Source of the DNA: an uncultured Lachnospiraceae bacterium
GTDB taxonomy: Bacteria; Bacillota; Clostridia; Lachnospirales; Lachnospiraceae
DNA: 64,000 nt
NCBI GenBank assembly: GCA_910578555.1
Contig: CAJTPS010000007.1
Location: 1-64,000, forward strand
Direction of reading: 5' to 3'
Part shown: one piece after another, positions 17,185 through 24,955 of the stretch
Layout: each line of letters begins with the position of its first letter
How positions within the stretch are numbered: position 1 is the stretch's first letter
Notes under the pieces: model-generated
The model's input: only the letters and a program-made list of their open reading frames with translations
Database searches by the model: none
Told to the model about the DNA's origin: nothing
Program-made: the position numbers and the translations under genes

Positions 17185-17741
17185 TTTTCATCTCCTCTTC
17201 CCGGACGTGCATCGAACGTGATCCATTGTTCTTCGATGTGTAACTCTTCTATGTTTCTTATGAACCGGGCAAAAGTCACCTCGGTCATATCCGTAAAATA
17301 ACGCCCGTTTCTTTCGCCTGAAAAGGTGCCGTATTTGAAAGATGTATAAATGATTCCGTCCGGTTTCAACGCGGCAGACATTCTGCGCATGACATTGGCA
17401 AGTTCGCCCTCGGGTAAATGCAAAATGGAGGAACATGCCCAGATCCCGTCGTATTTCGATATCGCATCCAAATCTTGAAAGAGCATGTGACGGACCGGAA
17501 TACCGGTATATTGCGTTGCAAGTTTACACAACTCTTCAGAGCCGTCAATTGCTTCTACGTGATAGCCCTGATCCAGAAAGGCTTTGGTATCCCGGCCGGA
17601 GCCGCAGCCGAAGTCGAGGATAGCGGCGGGTGCGGGTATATATGACAGAAAGCGCTGCTGTGTGGCGGTGAATTCTACAGAGACAGTGGTGGTGTAGAAT
17701 CGGATGGCGTTTTGGTTGTAGTAGGTTAGGGTTGGCTGCAT
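17154..17741 (-). CDS. class I SAM-dependent methyltransferase
   Basis: 195 residues with a Rossmann-type methyltransferase fold. The motif I sequence ILDFGCGSGRD (41-51) binds SAM, VEAIDGSEEL gives the acidic motif II, and a later IWACSSILHL is the motif IV region. It lacks the DPPY/NPPY signatures of DNA adenine methyltransferases and looks like a TehB/UbiE-type small-molecule or protein methyltransferase. The gene overlaps the PLD-helicase by 31 nt in another frame and precedes it in the operon. A promoter is proposed at 17787-17816. Whether the two proteins work together is inferred only from the overlap. Confidence 0.82.
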   Translation of the reverse strand: MQPTLTYYNQNAIRFYTTTVSVEFTATQQRFLSYIPAPAAILDFGCGSGRDTKAFLDQGYHVEAIDGSEELCKLATQYTGIPVRHMLFQDLDAISKYDGIWACSSILHLPEGELANVMRRMSAALKPDGIIYTSFKYGTFSGERNGRYFTDMTEVTFARFIRNIEELHIEEQWITFDARPGRGDEKWLNLILRKI

Positions 17742-17786
17742 GGGATGATGTTCCTTTTATCTTTTTAAGAATACTTCCTTTTTCAT

Positions 17787-17816
17787 TTATTAACACATAA
17801 TATAATAATATGACAA
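17787..17816 (-). promoter_or_regulatory. candidate sigma-A promoter of methyltransferase-helicase operon
   Basis: Minus-strand TTGTCA (17816..17811), an 18-nt AT-rich spacer, then TAATAA (17792..17787), about 45 nt before the methyltransferase start. Confidence 0.45.
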
Positions 17817-17861
17817 TAATTCATATAAATCTACAGTAAATAATGATTCTGACCAGATCAG

Positions 17862-18035
17862 TTACAAGACCATTCCATTTTCGCTCTCAGTTGAACAATC
17901 AGCTTTCCACAGATAAATATACAGTCTCGTATATGCAACAGCTATCCGCCAATCAATGCTATCAGCAGCGATAAAATATCTTTCATTCGTTAAATTCTCA
18001 ATAATGATTTCCAATACTCGTTTATCCATATGCAT
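17862..18035 (-). CDS. 57-residue small protein, unknown
   Basis: Short open frame starting MHMDKRVLEIIIENLTNERY and ending ENGMVL. Its first ATG (18035) is preceded by AGGAGA at 6-nt spacing, a good ribosome binding site. It is acidic and helical-looking, with no recognised domain. It lies between the methyltransferase operon (same strand, downstream) and a divergent XRE gene. The ribosome binding site and the codon pattern argue for a real gene; the short length argues for caution. It could be a small regulator for the divergent XRE gene. Confidence 0.45.
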   Translation of the reverse strand: MHMDKRVLEIIIENLTNERYFIAADSIDWRIAVAYTRLYIYLWKADCSTESENGMVL

Positions 18036-18154
18036 AAGTCTCCTTGCATTTTGCGCTTTATGTATTCATCATACACAACGCGTTCAACTTATACAATATG
18101 TTCAATCTGGGGAATTCTACCCATAATGAGAGCAGAAAGGAGTGGACAGATAAA

Positions 18155-18367
18155 ATGTATTCTTACTCCCCGCTTTGGCAAACAATGCAGCAACGAGGCA
18201 TTACAACATACAGCCTGATAAATCATTACGGCATTTCCAGTCATTTAATGAGCAATCTGCGGCATAATAAAAATGTAACAATGGAAACAATACACAGACT
18301 TTGTCAGATTCTAAATTGTACCCCGAATGATATCGTAGAAATTATACCGGATAAACCGGAAGCATAA
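18155..18367 (+). CDS. small XRE-family DNA-binding regulator
   Basis: 70-residue Cro/C1-type helix-turn-helix protein, almost a bare domain. GITTYSLINHYGISSHLMSNL gives the first helices and the recognition helix, and LCQILNCTPNDIVEIIPD is the closing helix typical of short HTH_26/XRE proteins. An ATG 111 nt upstream is in frame, but AAAGGAG (18136-18142) selects the start used here. It is one of only two early plus-strand genes and converges on the AIPR gene, separated by a strong hairpin. It probably regulates a neighbouring accessory gene. Confidence 0.8.
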   Translation: MYSYSPLWQTMQQRGITTYSLINHYGISSHLMSNLRHNKNVTMETIHRLCQILNCTPNDIVEIIPDKPEA

Positions 18368-18388
18368 ATATAGCAGATTTCCTCTAAC

Positions 18389-18416
18389 GAAGGCCGGAAC
18401 ACACGTCCCGGCCTTC
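18389..18416. terminator. bidirectional hairpin between convergent XRE and AIPR genes
   Basis: Perfect 9-bp GC-rich inverted repeat (GAAGGCCGG at 18389-18397, CCGGCCTTC at 18408-18416) with a 10-nt loop, 21 nt from each stop codon. There is no long T-run, but position and stability fit a shared terminator. Confidence 0.6.
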
Positions 18417-18435
18417 ATACACCCACAGATCAATG

Positions 18436-19611
18436 CTACTCCAGCATACTAAGTCTCACTGTCATATACAAGGTCTTCCAGTTACCCGCGTCCTTCCCGA
18501 CAGACTGCGGATTGTTGCCCAGCGTTCTGCTTCTCTCCACTGTCGTAGCCACCAGATCCCCGCCAAGCTCGTCCATCACAACAAACGGATTTTTGACCCA
18601 GCCATACACACCATTCTCTTCTTTTAATAAGGCTCTGAACGATCCGAGTATGGGATAGATAAACCCCGTTGGCGTGATATATTCCATATTGTTGGAAAGG
18701 AATTTGGACTTGAAGCACTCCCCTCTCTTCGCCGGTGATACGCCTTTGATCGAGCCATATTTACCGGATGAATACTTTTCCTTATAATATCTCGCCATAT
18801 TTACCTCGATATAGTCGTACAGCTTGAAGATATCCTTCATGACGGGAACCATCTTGACATAGGGGTTCTCCGCGCTGTCTCCGTATTTTTTATGGCATTC
18901 TATATACGTATTAATGCACTTTTTCTTACTGCTGTACGATGCTGTCGGAAACTTTTCCTTATCCGGATACGCATCCAGATTAAACATATTCAAAATCGCC
19001 AGAATATCAGTCACATCTATGCTTCCCTCGTCATTTTCCTCAAAATAAATATCCGAATAATACCGTTCCCCTTCAGTGGCCTTCTTGATGATTTCAAACC
19101 TGTTTTCAAGCTCGGCAATAGACTTGTCCTGCACCTGTGTAGACGTGTTTCTCGCCGCCGCCAGACGCTGGAATATATCCTCGATTCCCGTCAAAATCTC
19201 CAGTTTAACAAATTGCCTGTCATATTCCAGCTTATCCCTGTTGGCCAGTATTACCTGATACGTGTGTCCACCGTCCACATCCCCGTGATACTCACGGTCT
19301 TCAAAGAGTATGGTCATTTCATTGGAATAGTTGTTAAACGTGACATCCGCCGCTGAGATACACAATCCACGGTTCAAGAGATAGAAATCCAGATAGGTCT
19401 CGTCCAGCAAGGACGCCTTAATCTTCTTGGGCACACCCATTGTCAATTTCTGTTTCCTCGGATTTGTCTCCATCGGAATGTCGTCCGGCAGGTTTTTCAC
19501 ATCGCAGATTGCAATGTACATCATCGCCTTCTTTTCTCCGTCCTCTTTGGAGAGGTACGGATTCGGAATCTTCCGGAAAGACTCCACCTTAAACTTCAAT
19601 TCTTTGCTCAT
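18436..19611 (-). CDS. AIPR-family abortive infection protein
   Basis: 391-residue soluble protein of the AIPR (abortive infection phage resistance) family. The diagnostic VDGGHT (112-117, in the loop DVDGGHTYQVI) and a following helix with AAARNTSTQVQDKSI are visible. AGGAGGA precedes the ATG. AIPR proteins occur as solitary abortive-infection genes and next to restriction systems, and their biochemical action is not well settled. Here the gene stands alone on the minus strand between two plus-strand XRE genes. A role in phage exclusion is inferred from the family. Confidence 0.78.
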   Translation of the reverse strand: MSKELKFKVESFRKIPNPYLSKEDGEKKAMMYIAICDVKNLPDDIPMETNPRKQKLTMGVPKKIKASLLDETYLDFYLLNRGLCISAADVTFNNYSNEMTILFEDREYHGDVDGGHTYQVILANRDKLEYDRQFVKLEILTGIEDIFQRLAAARNTSTQVQDKSIAELENRFEIIKKATEGERYYSDIYFEENDEGSIDVTDILAILNMFNLDAYPDKEKFPTASYSSKKKCINTYIECHKKYGDSAENPYVKMVPVMKDIFKLYDYIEVNMARYYKEKYSSGKYGSIKGVSPAKRGECFKSKFLSNNMEYITPTGFIYPILGSFRALLKEENGVYGWVKNPFVVMDELGGDLVATTVERSRTLGNNPQSVGKDAGNWKTLYMTVRLSMLE

Positions 19612-19843
19612 ATTTTATCCTCCTGATAAAAATATTTTCGATACGCGGTACAACCGCCATCTGAACTTATTTTATCATATTAATAAATATAGTCTACGCT
19701 ATATATGACGTTATATTAATCGTGTGGTATAATAAAAATGCCAAACGAGAGGAGCTGTGCAACACATGACTCCGAAATCACTTTAATACCGGTCTGTTAT
19801 CACCATATATTTGCCGCGGCATACCACATTCAGGAGGCTTCGC

Positions 19844-20074
19844 ATGAAATACAAAGCTCACGATATTAATTTCTATTTTGGGAACAATTTAAGAAAAATT
19901 CGAGAAAGCAAAGGCTACAGTCAGGACGACTTCGCCTCTCTTTGCAATATCAGCAGGGCCTACTACGGGAGGATAGAACGCGGTGAGCACAGTATCACCC
20001 TCGATCGGTGTGCCTTGATTGCCCAGGCCCTGAGCATACATATTTCGGATTTGTTTCTGGATCTTCCGGATTAA
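19844..20074 (+). CDS. XRE-family transcriptional regulator
   Basis: 76-residue protein with a complete Cro/C1 helix-turn-helix: NLRKIRESKGYSQDDFASLC, then ISRAYYGRIERGEHSITL, and the closing LIAQALSIHISDLFLDL. The start at 19844 has AGGAGG at 6-nt spacing and is preferred to an in-frame upstream ATG. It diverges from the AIPR gene, and the 232-nt intergenic region has back-to-back AT-rich promoter-like elements (TAAAAT on the minus strand, TATAAT at 19730 on the plus strand). It may repress the AIPR gene or itself. Its stop overlaps the end of the convergent membrane-protein gene by 4 nt. Confidence 0.85.
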   Translation: MKYKAHDINFYFGNNLRKIRESKGYSQDDFASLCNISRAYYGRIERGEHSITLDRCALIAQALSIHISDLFLDLPD

Positions 20075-20622
20075 TCTCGATGGTTTTTAAGACTATCCTC
20101 TATCATCTCATCAATGATTTCTTTATAATCTTCAAAAAAGTCCTTTTCAATATTATTATCAAACATAAGAGATAAAATTTTAGCAATACCATAAGCCATC
20201 GGAGGCAAAAAGACGATGCACCCTATGAGCCAAACAATTTTTATATTTATTTTTTCATAAGTATATAGAAAACTATCAAATATCTCTGTAAATATCAGAG
20301 TTGTTAATGCTGCGAGTAATATACTCACTCCTTCATTAATTGGTCTTTCATTTCTTATCTTTTGATTCAGATATCTGCTGAATTCACTTAATTCTTCCGT
20401 TCGATAATTATAATATTTATTGTATACATATTGTTTCCATTCCTGATAGGTCTCAAACCTCAGCTTTTCATCTAACTTCCGTATATCTCTTGCAAAATGT
20501 TTTTCCTTTATTTTACAGCAACATAAATAACAATAAATTACTCTCTCTGATTTAAAGTCAAAATCGTACCATCTTTTACCGATTTCATCAAGTGTCCTTC
20601 CAGCCTTTTTTCCTTTTATCAT
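20071..20622 (-). CDS. hypothetical membrane protein with long cytosolic region
   Basis: 183 residues. A polar, Tyr- and Lys-rich N-terminal part (about 1-95) has a CYLCCCK cysteine cluster. Two membrane spans follow (about 100-125 and 132-158), then an acidic tail ending EMIEDSLKNHRD. The start is chosen at 20622 because AAAGGTG stands just upstream; a longer frame begins at 20691. It is markedly more AT-rich than its neighbours, consistent with recent acquisition. No family recognised. A membrane effector in this defence-rich area is conceivable but unsupported. Confidence 0.55.
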   Translation of the reverse strand: MIKGKKAGRTLDEIGKRWYDFDFKSERVIYCYLCCCKIKEKHFARDIRKLDEKLRFETYQEWKQYVYNKYYNYRTEELSEFSRYLNQKIRNERPINEGVSILLAALTTLIFTEIFDSFLYTYEKINIKIVWLIGCIVFLPPMAYGIAKILSLMFDNNIEKDFFEDYKEIIDEMIEDSLKNHRD

Positions 20623-20705
20623 TTTTTCACCTTTTCTCAATATTTGATAGCATTGATTATACTGTGCAATACGTTCATTTTCAACTACCAAAAGTATAAG
20701 TATTC

Positions 20706-20848
20706 AGGAAAAATACACCCACTCAATCCCAACCCGCTCCGCACCCTCTTCCGCTGTTCGTCTTCTGACCGCTTCCGTATAGCCTCCCCTGCTATATAAA
20801 CATCAGGTTCTTTTTCTTCACGCCGGAAAATGCTTTCATCGCCGCCAG
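20706..20848 (-). pseudogene. C-terminal scrap of a DUF234 ATPase gene
   Basis: About 143 bp closely resembling the last codons of the intact ATPase gene at 23567-24955. Shared blocks include GAAGCATTTT/C, GTGAAG/AAAGAAAAG, CTGATGTTTAT, TACGGAAGCGGTCAGAAG and GGTTGGGATTGAG. The reading frame is disturbed and everything upstream is missing. The remnant lies between the antitoxin-like gene and the membrane-protein gene. It is probably what is left after deletion or recombination of a second ATPase copy. Confidence 0.75.
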
Positions 20849-20856
20849 ATTTCCAC

Positions 20857-21345
20857 TCACCCCTCCCCATCCCTCCGCAAAATCTCCCGCAGCAATGCCA
20901 CACCCTTCTGGATATAATCCTCTTCCCCCAGGCCGTTTGTCTCTATGATTCTCTCAATCGCCTGCGCCGGATCCAGCGAGTGATAGGGATAATAGACCTT
21001 CCGCAGTTTCTCCGGCTTGATCATCTTATACAGCGCTTTACTGCTGATCCGGCGGGTGTAGCACCAGTATCTGTACAGATATCCGATCCAGTACAGCTCC
21101 TCTCCGTCATATTTGATCCGGCCATATTCGCTTTTTCCGAACTCGGCCTCTATTTCACCAAACACATCCTCCTGTGTTTCCGATTCAAACAAAAACCCTT
21201 CTCCATCCATTCTTACGGCCACTTCTGAATACATGAAACGTCTGAGAAAAACCGGCGTACTGCAGGCCGTTTTTTCTCTGGACATCAAAAACAATTGTCC
21301 TTGAAACCGACACATCTTTAATCCATACTCGTCAAATTCTCTCAT
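20857..21345 (-). CDS. putative antitoxin/immunity partner of DUF3990-type gene
   Basis: 162-residue acidic soluble protein. I do not recognise a named domain. The best-defined part is GEELYWIGYLYRYWCYTRRISSKALYKMIKPEKL (written as adjoining blocks GEELYWIGYLYRYW and CYTRRISSKALYKMI), a Trp/Tyr-rich helical stretch at about residues 80-115, then YYPYHSLDPAQAIERII. Its ATG overlaps the stop of the upstream DUF3990-type gene by 4 nt, the layout of a toxin-antitoxin pair. The antitoxin call is inferred from this coupling. Confidence 0.6.
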   Translation of the reverse strand: MREFDEYGLKMCRFQGQLFLMSREKTACSTPVFLRRFMYSEVAVRMDGEGFLFESETQEDVFGEIEAEFGKSEYGRIKYDGEELYWIGYLYRYWCYTRRISSKALYKMIKPEKLRKVYYPYHSLDPAQAIERIIETNGLGEEDYIQKGVALLREILRRDGEG

Positions 21346-22244
21346 TGCAAAATCTCCTCAATATAATGTCCCTGCCCCCGGTATTGTTTTCTCGCCACTT
21401 TTACTTTATCACGGTTTACCTCCTCAGATTCTTTTCTGGATTCCAGATAGTACATATTTTCTTCCTGTGCCAGATAGCAGTGTGTCAGTATTTTTACCCG
21501 ATCCAACGCTCTCTGTGTTGTAAAGACATACTGATTGCCAAGATTTGTTGCAGACAGGCAGTGTCTGCACTGGACGTCCGTAATTTCTCCGTCGATAAAG
21601 CTGTCAATGATCTCAAACATTCTGTTATCCGCAATGGGTGGTATAATATAGTCTATGTCCTGAATATTCTGAATTAATTCATGCACTGCGGGAGATTGCT
21701 CATATTCTTTTAAACGCCCTCTGAAATAAGCGATGGTGAGCATCCATTCGCGGTCAACCCTGAATTTTTTACAGTTCAACCCGCTCCGGTCAAAATTTAC
21801 AATATACAGAGATGACTTCGGGAAATTTGACACAAACATAGCCGACTGTTCCAGACTCTCGCCACAGTAAAAGCCCTGTCCGAAATCATTGTTGGCTCTC
21901 GATTTCAGCAGGCTCAATTCCCCTTCTATATTTGTTTTTGCTCCATGAAACAGAACCGCATGTGAATCGTCTGCATAATCCTCCTGATAGAGCTGCTCTT
22001 TTATTTTATTCAAATGAATCTTTTTTTGAAAAGCCATGCTGTAAAATGCCGCCATACCGGCTTCCGATACCTCACCCTCACCGTTTTTCCATCGATTCAG
22101 GGTCCTGCACAGCTGCTTTAAAATATCCCTTAAATCTGTTTTGTATTGATTATATACAATCTTTCGTCTATACTTTGGGGTGAAGATGATGTGGTATTTA
22201 CACATCCACTTCGTATATGCAAGCGAATTCGTCTGCTTTGCCAT
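21342..22244 (-). CDS. chimera: IS200/IS605 TnpA N-terminus fused to HTH/DUF3990-type toxin
   Basis: 300 residues in one open frame. Residues 1-47 (MAKQTNSLAYTKWMCKYH, then FTPKYRRKI) are the start of an IS200/IS605 TnpA transposase. From residue 48 the sequence becomes TLNRWKNGEGEVSEAG, the recognition-helix end of an XRE domain. It continues into a DUF3990-like region with LFHGAKT (98-104) and SRANNDFGQGFY (115-126), which resembles ADP-ribosyltransferase-fold toxins. The original N-terminus, probably about 25 codons of HTH, was lost. The gene is thus likely a disabled or re-started toxin, now read from IS signals. The downstream partner gene overlaps by 4 nt. Confidence 0.7.
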   Translation of the reverse strand: MAKQTNSLAYTKWMCKYHIIFTPKYRRKIVYNQYKTDLRDILKQLCRTLNRWKNGEGEVSEAGMAAFYSMAFQKKIHLNKIKEQLYQEDYADDSHAVLFHGAKTNIEGELSLLKSRANNDFGQGFYCGESLEQSAMFVSNFPKSSLYIVNFDRSGLNCKKFRVDREWMLTIAYFRGRLKEYEQSPAVHELIQNIQDIDYIIPPIADNRMFEIIDSFIDGEITDVQCRHCLSATNLGNQYVFTTQRALDRVKILTHCYLAQEENMYYLESRKESEEVNRDKVKVARKQYRGQGHYIEEILQ

Positions 22245-22400
22245 GGAATCACCTTTCCTTTCTCTAATAGTGGCCTGAACACCCCTATTATAACGGAAAG
22301 GTGATTTTTGTAAAACATTCGTCGCGCACCCGCATAGCGGGTGGTTTAATAAATACGGCGGTCAATTAAGACCGCCGAAAAAAATCAGATTAATTTACAC
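22104..22400 (-). mobile_element. IS200/IS605-family element, left-end remnant
   Basis: Contains the first 47 codons of TnpA (22244 to 22104) with its AAAGGTG ribosome binding site, and upstream the subterminal palindromes typical of these elements. One stem joins CACCCGC and GCGGGTG (about 22328-22343), and a second joins GGCGGTC and GACCGCC (about 22360-22378), followed by A-rich sequence. The catalytic HUH motif, Tyr residue and right end are absent. The element is a truncated relic joined in frame to the toxin gene. Confidence 0.8.
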
Positions 22401-22511
22401 ACTTTACTTGACAAACCCATATTCCAATTACTACGGAAGCGCTGACTTAATCGGCGTTTCCTCAAACCAATCCTTTCAATTTTCACATTCTCGCCTTCCA
22501 TTCACAGATAT

Positions 22512-22874
22512 TCATTGTCTTTCTTCCAATCTCTTCCTCAGTTCCTCCTCCGGTAACCGGACCTTTCCACCATTATATCTATGTAACTGTCTCAAACACT
22601 CCAAATATTCCGCTCTCGCAATATATCCGCCGTCATATAACTGATCCAGAATGCCAATCGTTCCCACCACCGGCACATTTTCGGACTTTGCAGCTTTTCT
22701 GAGGGGTCCATCTCCTGTCAATAAAGCAATTCCACGGCACTTTGCTATCGCCAGTGTCACACAATCATAAACAGAAAGCCTTGAATAATACTGTACGTAT
22801 TTTTCCGCACAAAAGAATTCTTCCTCGGCAAGTTCGGCTGTAACCAAACCCAATGCCAGCAGCTTTTTACTCAA
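22512..22874 (-). pseudogene. 5'-truncated PIN-domain gene (DUF3368-like)
   Basis: A 120-codon frame that would start at TTG (22874). It encodes only the C-terminal half of a PIN nuclease: LSVYDCVTLAIAKCRGIALL, then TGDGPLRKAAKSENVPVVG and ILDQLYDGGYI. The N-terminal strand with the first catalytic Asp and the Glu are missing. Upstream, in the same frame but behind a TGA, lies the broken XRE-ImmA gene. It probably formed a toxin partner once and is now inactive. An alternative is an internal translation start producing a regulatory fragment. Confidence 0.6.
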
Positions 22875-22886
22875 ATCAGCAGGAGA

Positions 22887-23475
22887 TCATAGTTCATCTT
22901 GTATTACGTCTACGTTCATCAAATAAATATACGGTCTGTCGTTTACCGTACCGTTCATTCCCGAAAACGCATCGTGATCCACTTCGATCATATACACCAA
23001 AATGCCTTTATTTTCTAAAAGTTCAACCAGATTTCCCACCGAACCGGATTCGGCAATATGCAGATATTTACGCATTGCCAGAGCATTTTCCTCTACATGC
23101 TCCGTCAGGACCAGTCCGTGTCAACCCGGTGCTTCCGGCAGTACGTCTCCGCCCTGCACATCAATGACAGAATAAAATCTGCTTAAGTATTCCTCGACAG
23201 ATTCCCTTATATAGTCCTGCTGTTTCACCGGAAGCTTACTGCTCTTCCGAAATTCTCCGTGCGCAAACACCAGATTTTCATTACGATTACTTAGGAAATC
23301 CGTAATCCTGACGCCCAATGCTTGCGCGAGTGCTTTCATCGTATCCATGCCCGGCTTGCGCTCGCCGCTTTCATAATAGCTGATAGTCATAGAAGACACT
23401 CCGGCTAAAGCGGCCAGTTCTTTCATTGACATACCTTTTTTCAATCTTGTAATATTTCAAATTTTTACTGAACAT
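22887..23475 (-). pseudogene. broken XRE/ImmA-IrrE regulator
   Basis: Reconstructs as ATG at 23475 (GGAGG upstream) encoding MFSKNLKYY. A one-base insertion near 23445 follows, then KKGMSMKELAALAGVSSMTI and SYYESGERKPGMD (XRE domain). A second frameshift lies near 23100-23121, then the start of an ImmA/IrrE domain (AESGSVGNLVELLENKGILV and FSGMNGTVNDRPYIYL). The metalloprotease HExxH part that should follow is absent; the frame stops at 22887. Two frameshifts plus 3' loss make this a pseudogene. Confidence 0.75.
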
Positions 23476-23566
23476 ACCGCCGCCTCCTTATGTTTATATT
23501 TTATCATATTTTGCAAAAAACTAAACACATTAAAGCTAGGTATAACATATTGAAGGCAACCCCTCT

Positions 23567-24955
23567 TCACTCATACAGCCCCTCAATCCCAACCAGCACC
23601 GCCCCCTCTTTCGCCGCTCTCCTTCTGACCGCTTCCGTAAAGCCGCTCCTGCTGATAAACATCAGTGTCTTTTCTTTCACATCGGGAAATGCTTCCGTCG
23701 CCGTTACCAGATCATCATATTCTTCCATCGCCATAGGTCTGCTCCTGAATTTACATTCCACAAATACCCCTTTTTCCTTTTTCTTATCCAGGGCAAGCAG
23801 ATCCACATCGTCCTGCGCCCTGATAGCCGGATTGTTTCCCCACCACTTGCTGATGACATATGGAACAAAAGGCAGTCTGCCTGCCTTGGCCTGTCTAACC
23901 AGATACTGTCTGCAGACCTCCTCAAATACAGGCCCCATATAATTGCTTATGTCCCCCATAATTTCATCCGCTGCTTTATCGGCTCCGAGCATTGCGTAAT
24001 AGCTTTTGTTTGAAAACACATATCTATACCAGAATTTATAGAAATGATCGGTTATCTCATAGATGCCTTTTTTGCTGTCCCCGGGCTCACCGCACGGCAC
24101 ACGCTTTTCTATCAGCCGGAGCGTCTGCAGTGTCAGCATATATTTACTGCACTTGCTTTTTTCCTCGTGGATCCGATCCGCGATTTCCACAACTCTGTTA
24201 CAGCCGTTTGCGACCGCTTCCAGAATAGAATTATAGACGGCAGGTTCCCGGAGTTCCATGCGTAGCAGAATCTCGGGTTCTTCATTCAGAAATGCACCCT
24301 CGCTCAGAATGGCCGAGATGACATTTTCCCTGAGAGACCGTCTGGAATCAAAGGCGCTCAGATATCTCGGCACGCCTCCAAGCATACCATATGCCATAAT
24401 CTTATCCTCTTCCGAATAATCCGGGAAAAACGCCGCGCTTTCCAGATAGTCAAACGGAAGCACTTCCATACTGCCTGTGCTGCGTCCATACAGGGGGCTC
24501 TTATATCCCATGACATCATTCAACATAAAACTGACACTGGAACCGCAGAGAATGAGGAATATGTTTCTCTCCTTCCAGTCGTGGTCGATTCTATGCTGAA
24601 GGATACTTTTGATACTTGGATTTGTCTCTGCCAGAAAAGGAAATTCGTCAATGATCAATACGGTTCTTTGCTCTTGCATTTTTCTGCCGATATAATGAAA
24701 CGCATCCTCCCAGTTAGCGAAACCGGCTATGAATCCGCCATCAAACTGCTCCTGTATGAGTCTTGAAAAATCCTGAAGGTTTAAGGCATCATTTTTTTCC
24801 TGTGCAGAAAAAAATATGGTTTTATGTCTTCTGGAAAATTCCTGCAAAATAGTGGTTTTACCGATTCTCCGCCTTCCGTACATAACCATAAACTCAAATT
24901 GTCCACTCGCATGCATCTGCTCGAGCCGGTCCATTTCTTTCATTCTTCCGATCAT
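23567..24955 (-). CDS. ATPase_2/DUF234 family ATPase with C-terminal nuclease-like domain
   Basis: 462-residue STAND-like P-loop ATPase. Walker A is GRRRIGKTT (27-35), Walker B is LIIDEFPFLA, and GSSVSFM is a sensor-like element. The C-terminal DUF234 region includes DDVDLLALD and GVFVECKFR, a PD-(D/E)xK-type D...ExK arrangement suggesting a nuclease fold. Such genes are abundant, mobile and often multi-copy in Lachnospiraceae and archaea; their role is unclear. The start at 24955 has GGAGGA 5 nt upstream. A second, eroded copy lies at 20706-20848. Confidence 0.82.
   Translation of the reverse strand: MIGRMKEMDRLEQMHASGQFEFMVMYGRRRIGKTTILQEFSRRHKTIFFSAQEKNDALNLQDFSRLIQEQFDGGFIAGFANWEDAFHYIGRKMQEQRTVLIIDEFPFLAETNPSIKSILQHRIDHDWKERNIFLILCGSSVSFMLNDVMGYKSPLYGRSTGSMEVLPFDYLESAAFFPDYSEEDKIMAYGMLGGVPRYLSAFDSRRSLRENVISAILSEGAFLNEEPEILLRMELREPAVYNSILEAVANGCNRVVEIADRIHEEKSKCSKYMLTLQTLRLIEKRVPCGEPGDSKKGIYEITDHFYKFWYRYVFSNKSYYAMLGADKAADEIMGDISNYMGPVFEEVCRQYLVRQAKAGRLPFVPYVISKWWGNNPAIRAQDDVDLLALDKKKEKGVFVECKFRSRPMAMEEYDDLVTATEAFPDVKEKTLMFISRSGFTEAVRRRAAKEGAVLVGIEGLYE

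Noticed and set aside
19768..19785. Six-codon leader peptide before the XRE gene (ATG ACT CCG AAA TCA CTT TAA)
   Set aside because: No coding signal beyond an ATG and a nearby GAGGAG; too short to support.
22104..22400. Intact IS200/IS605 element
   Set aside because: Only the first 47 codons of TnpA and the left-end palindromes are present; catalytic HUH and Tyr residues are missing.
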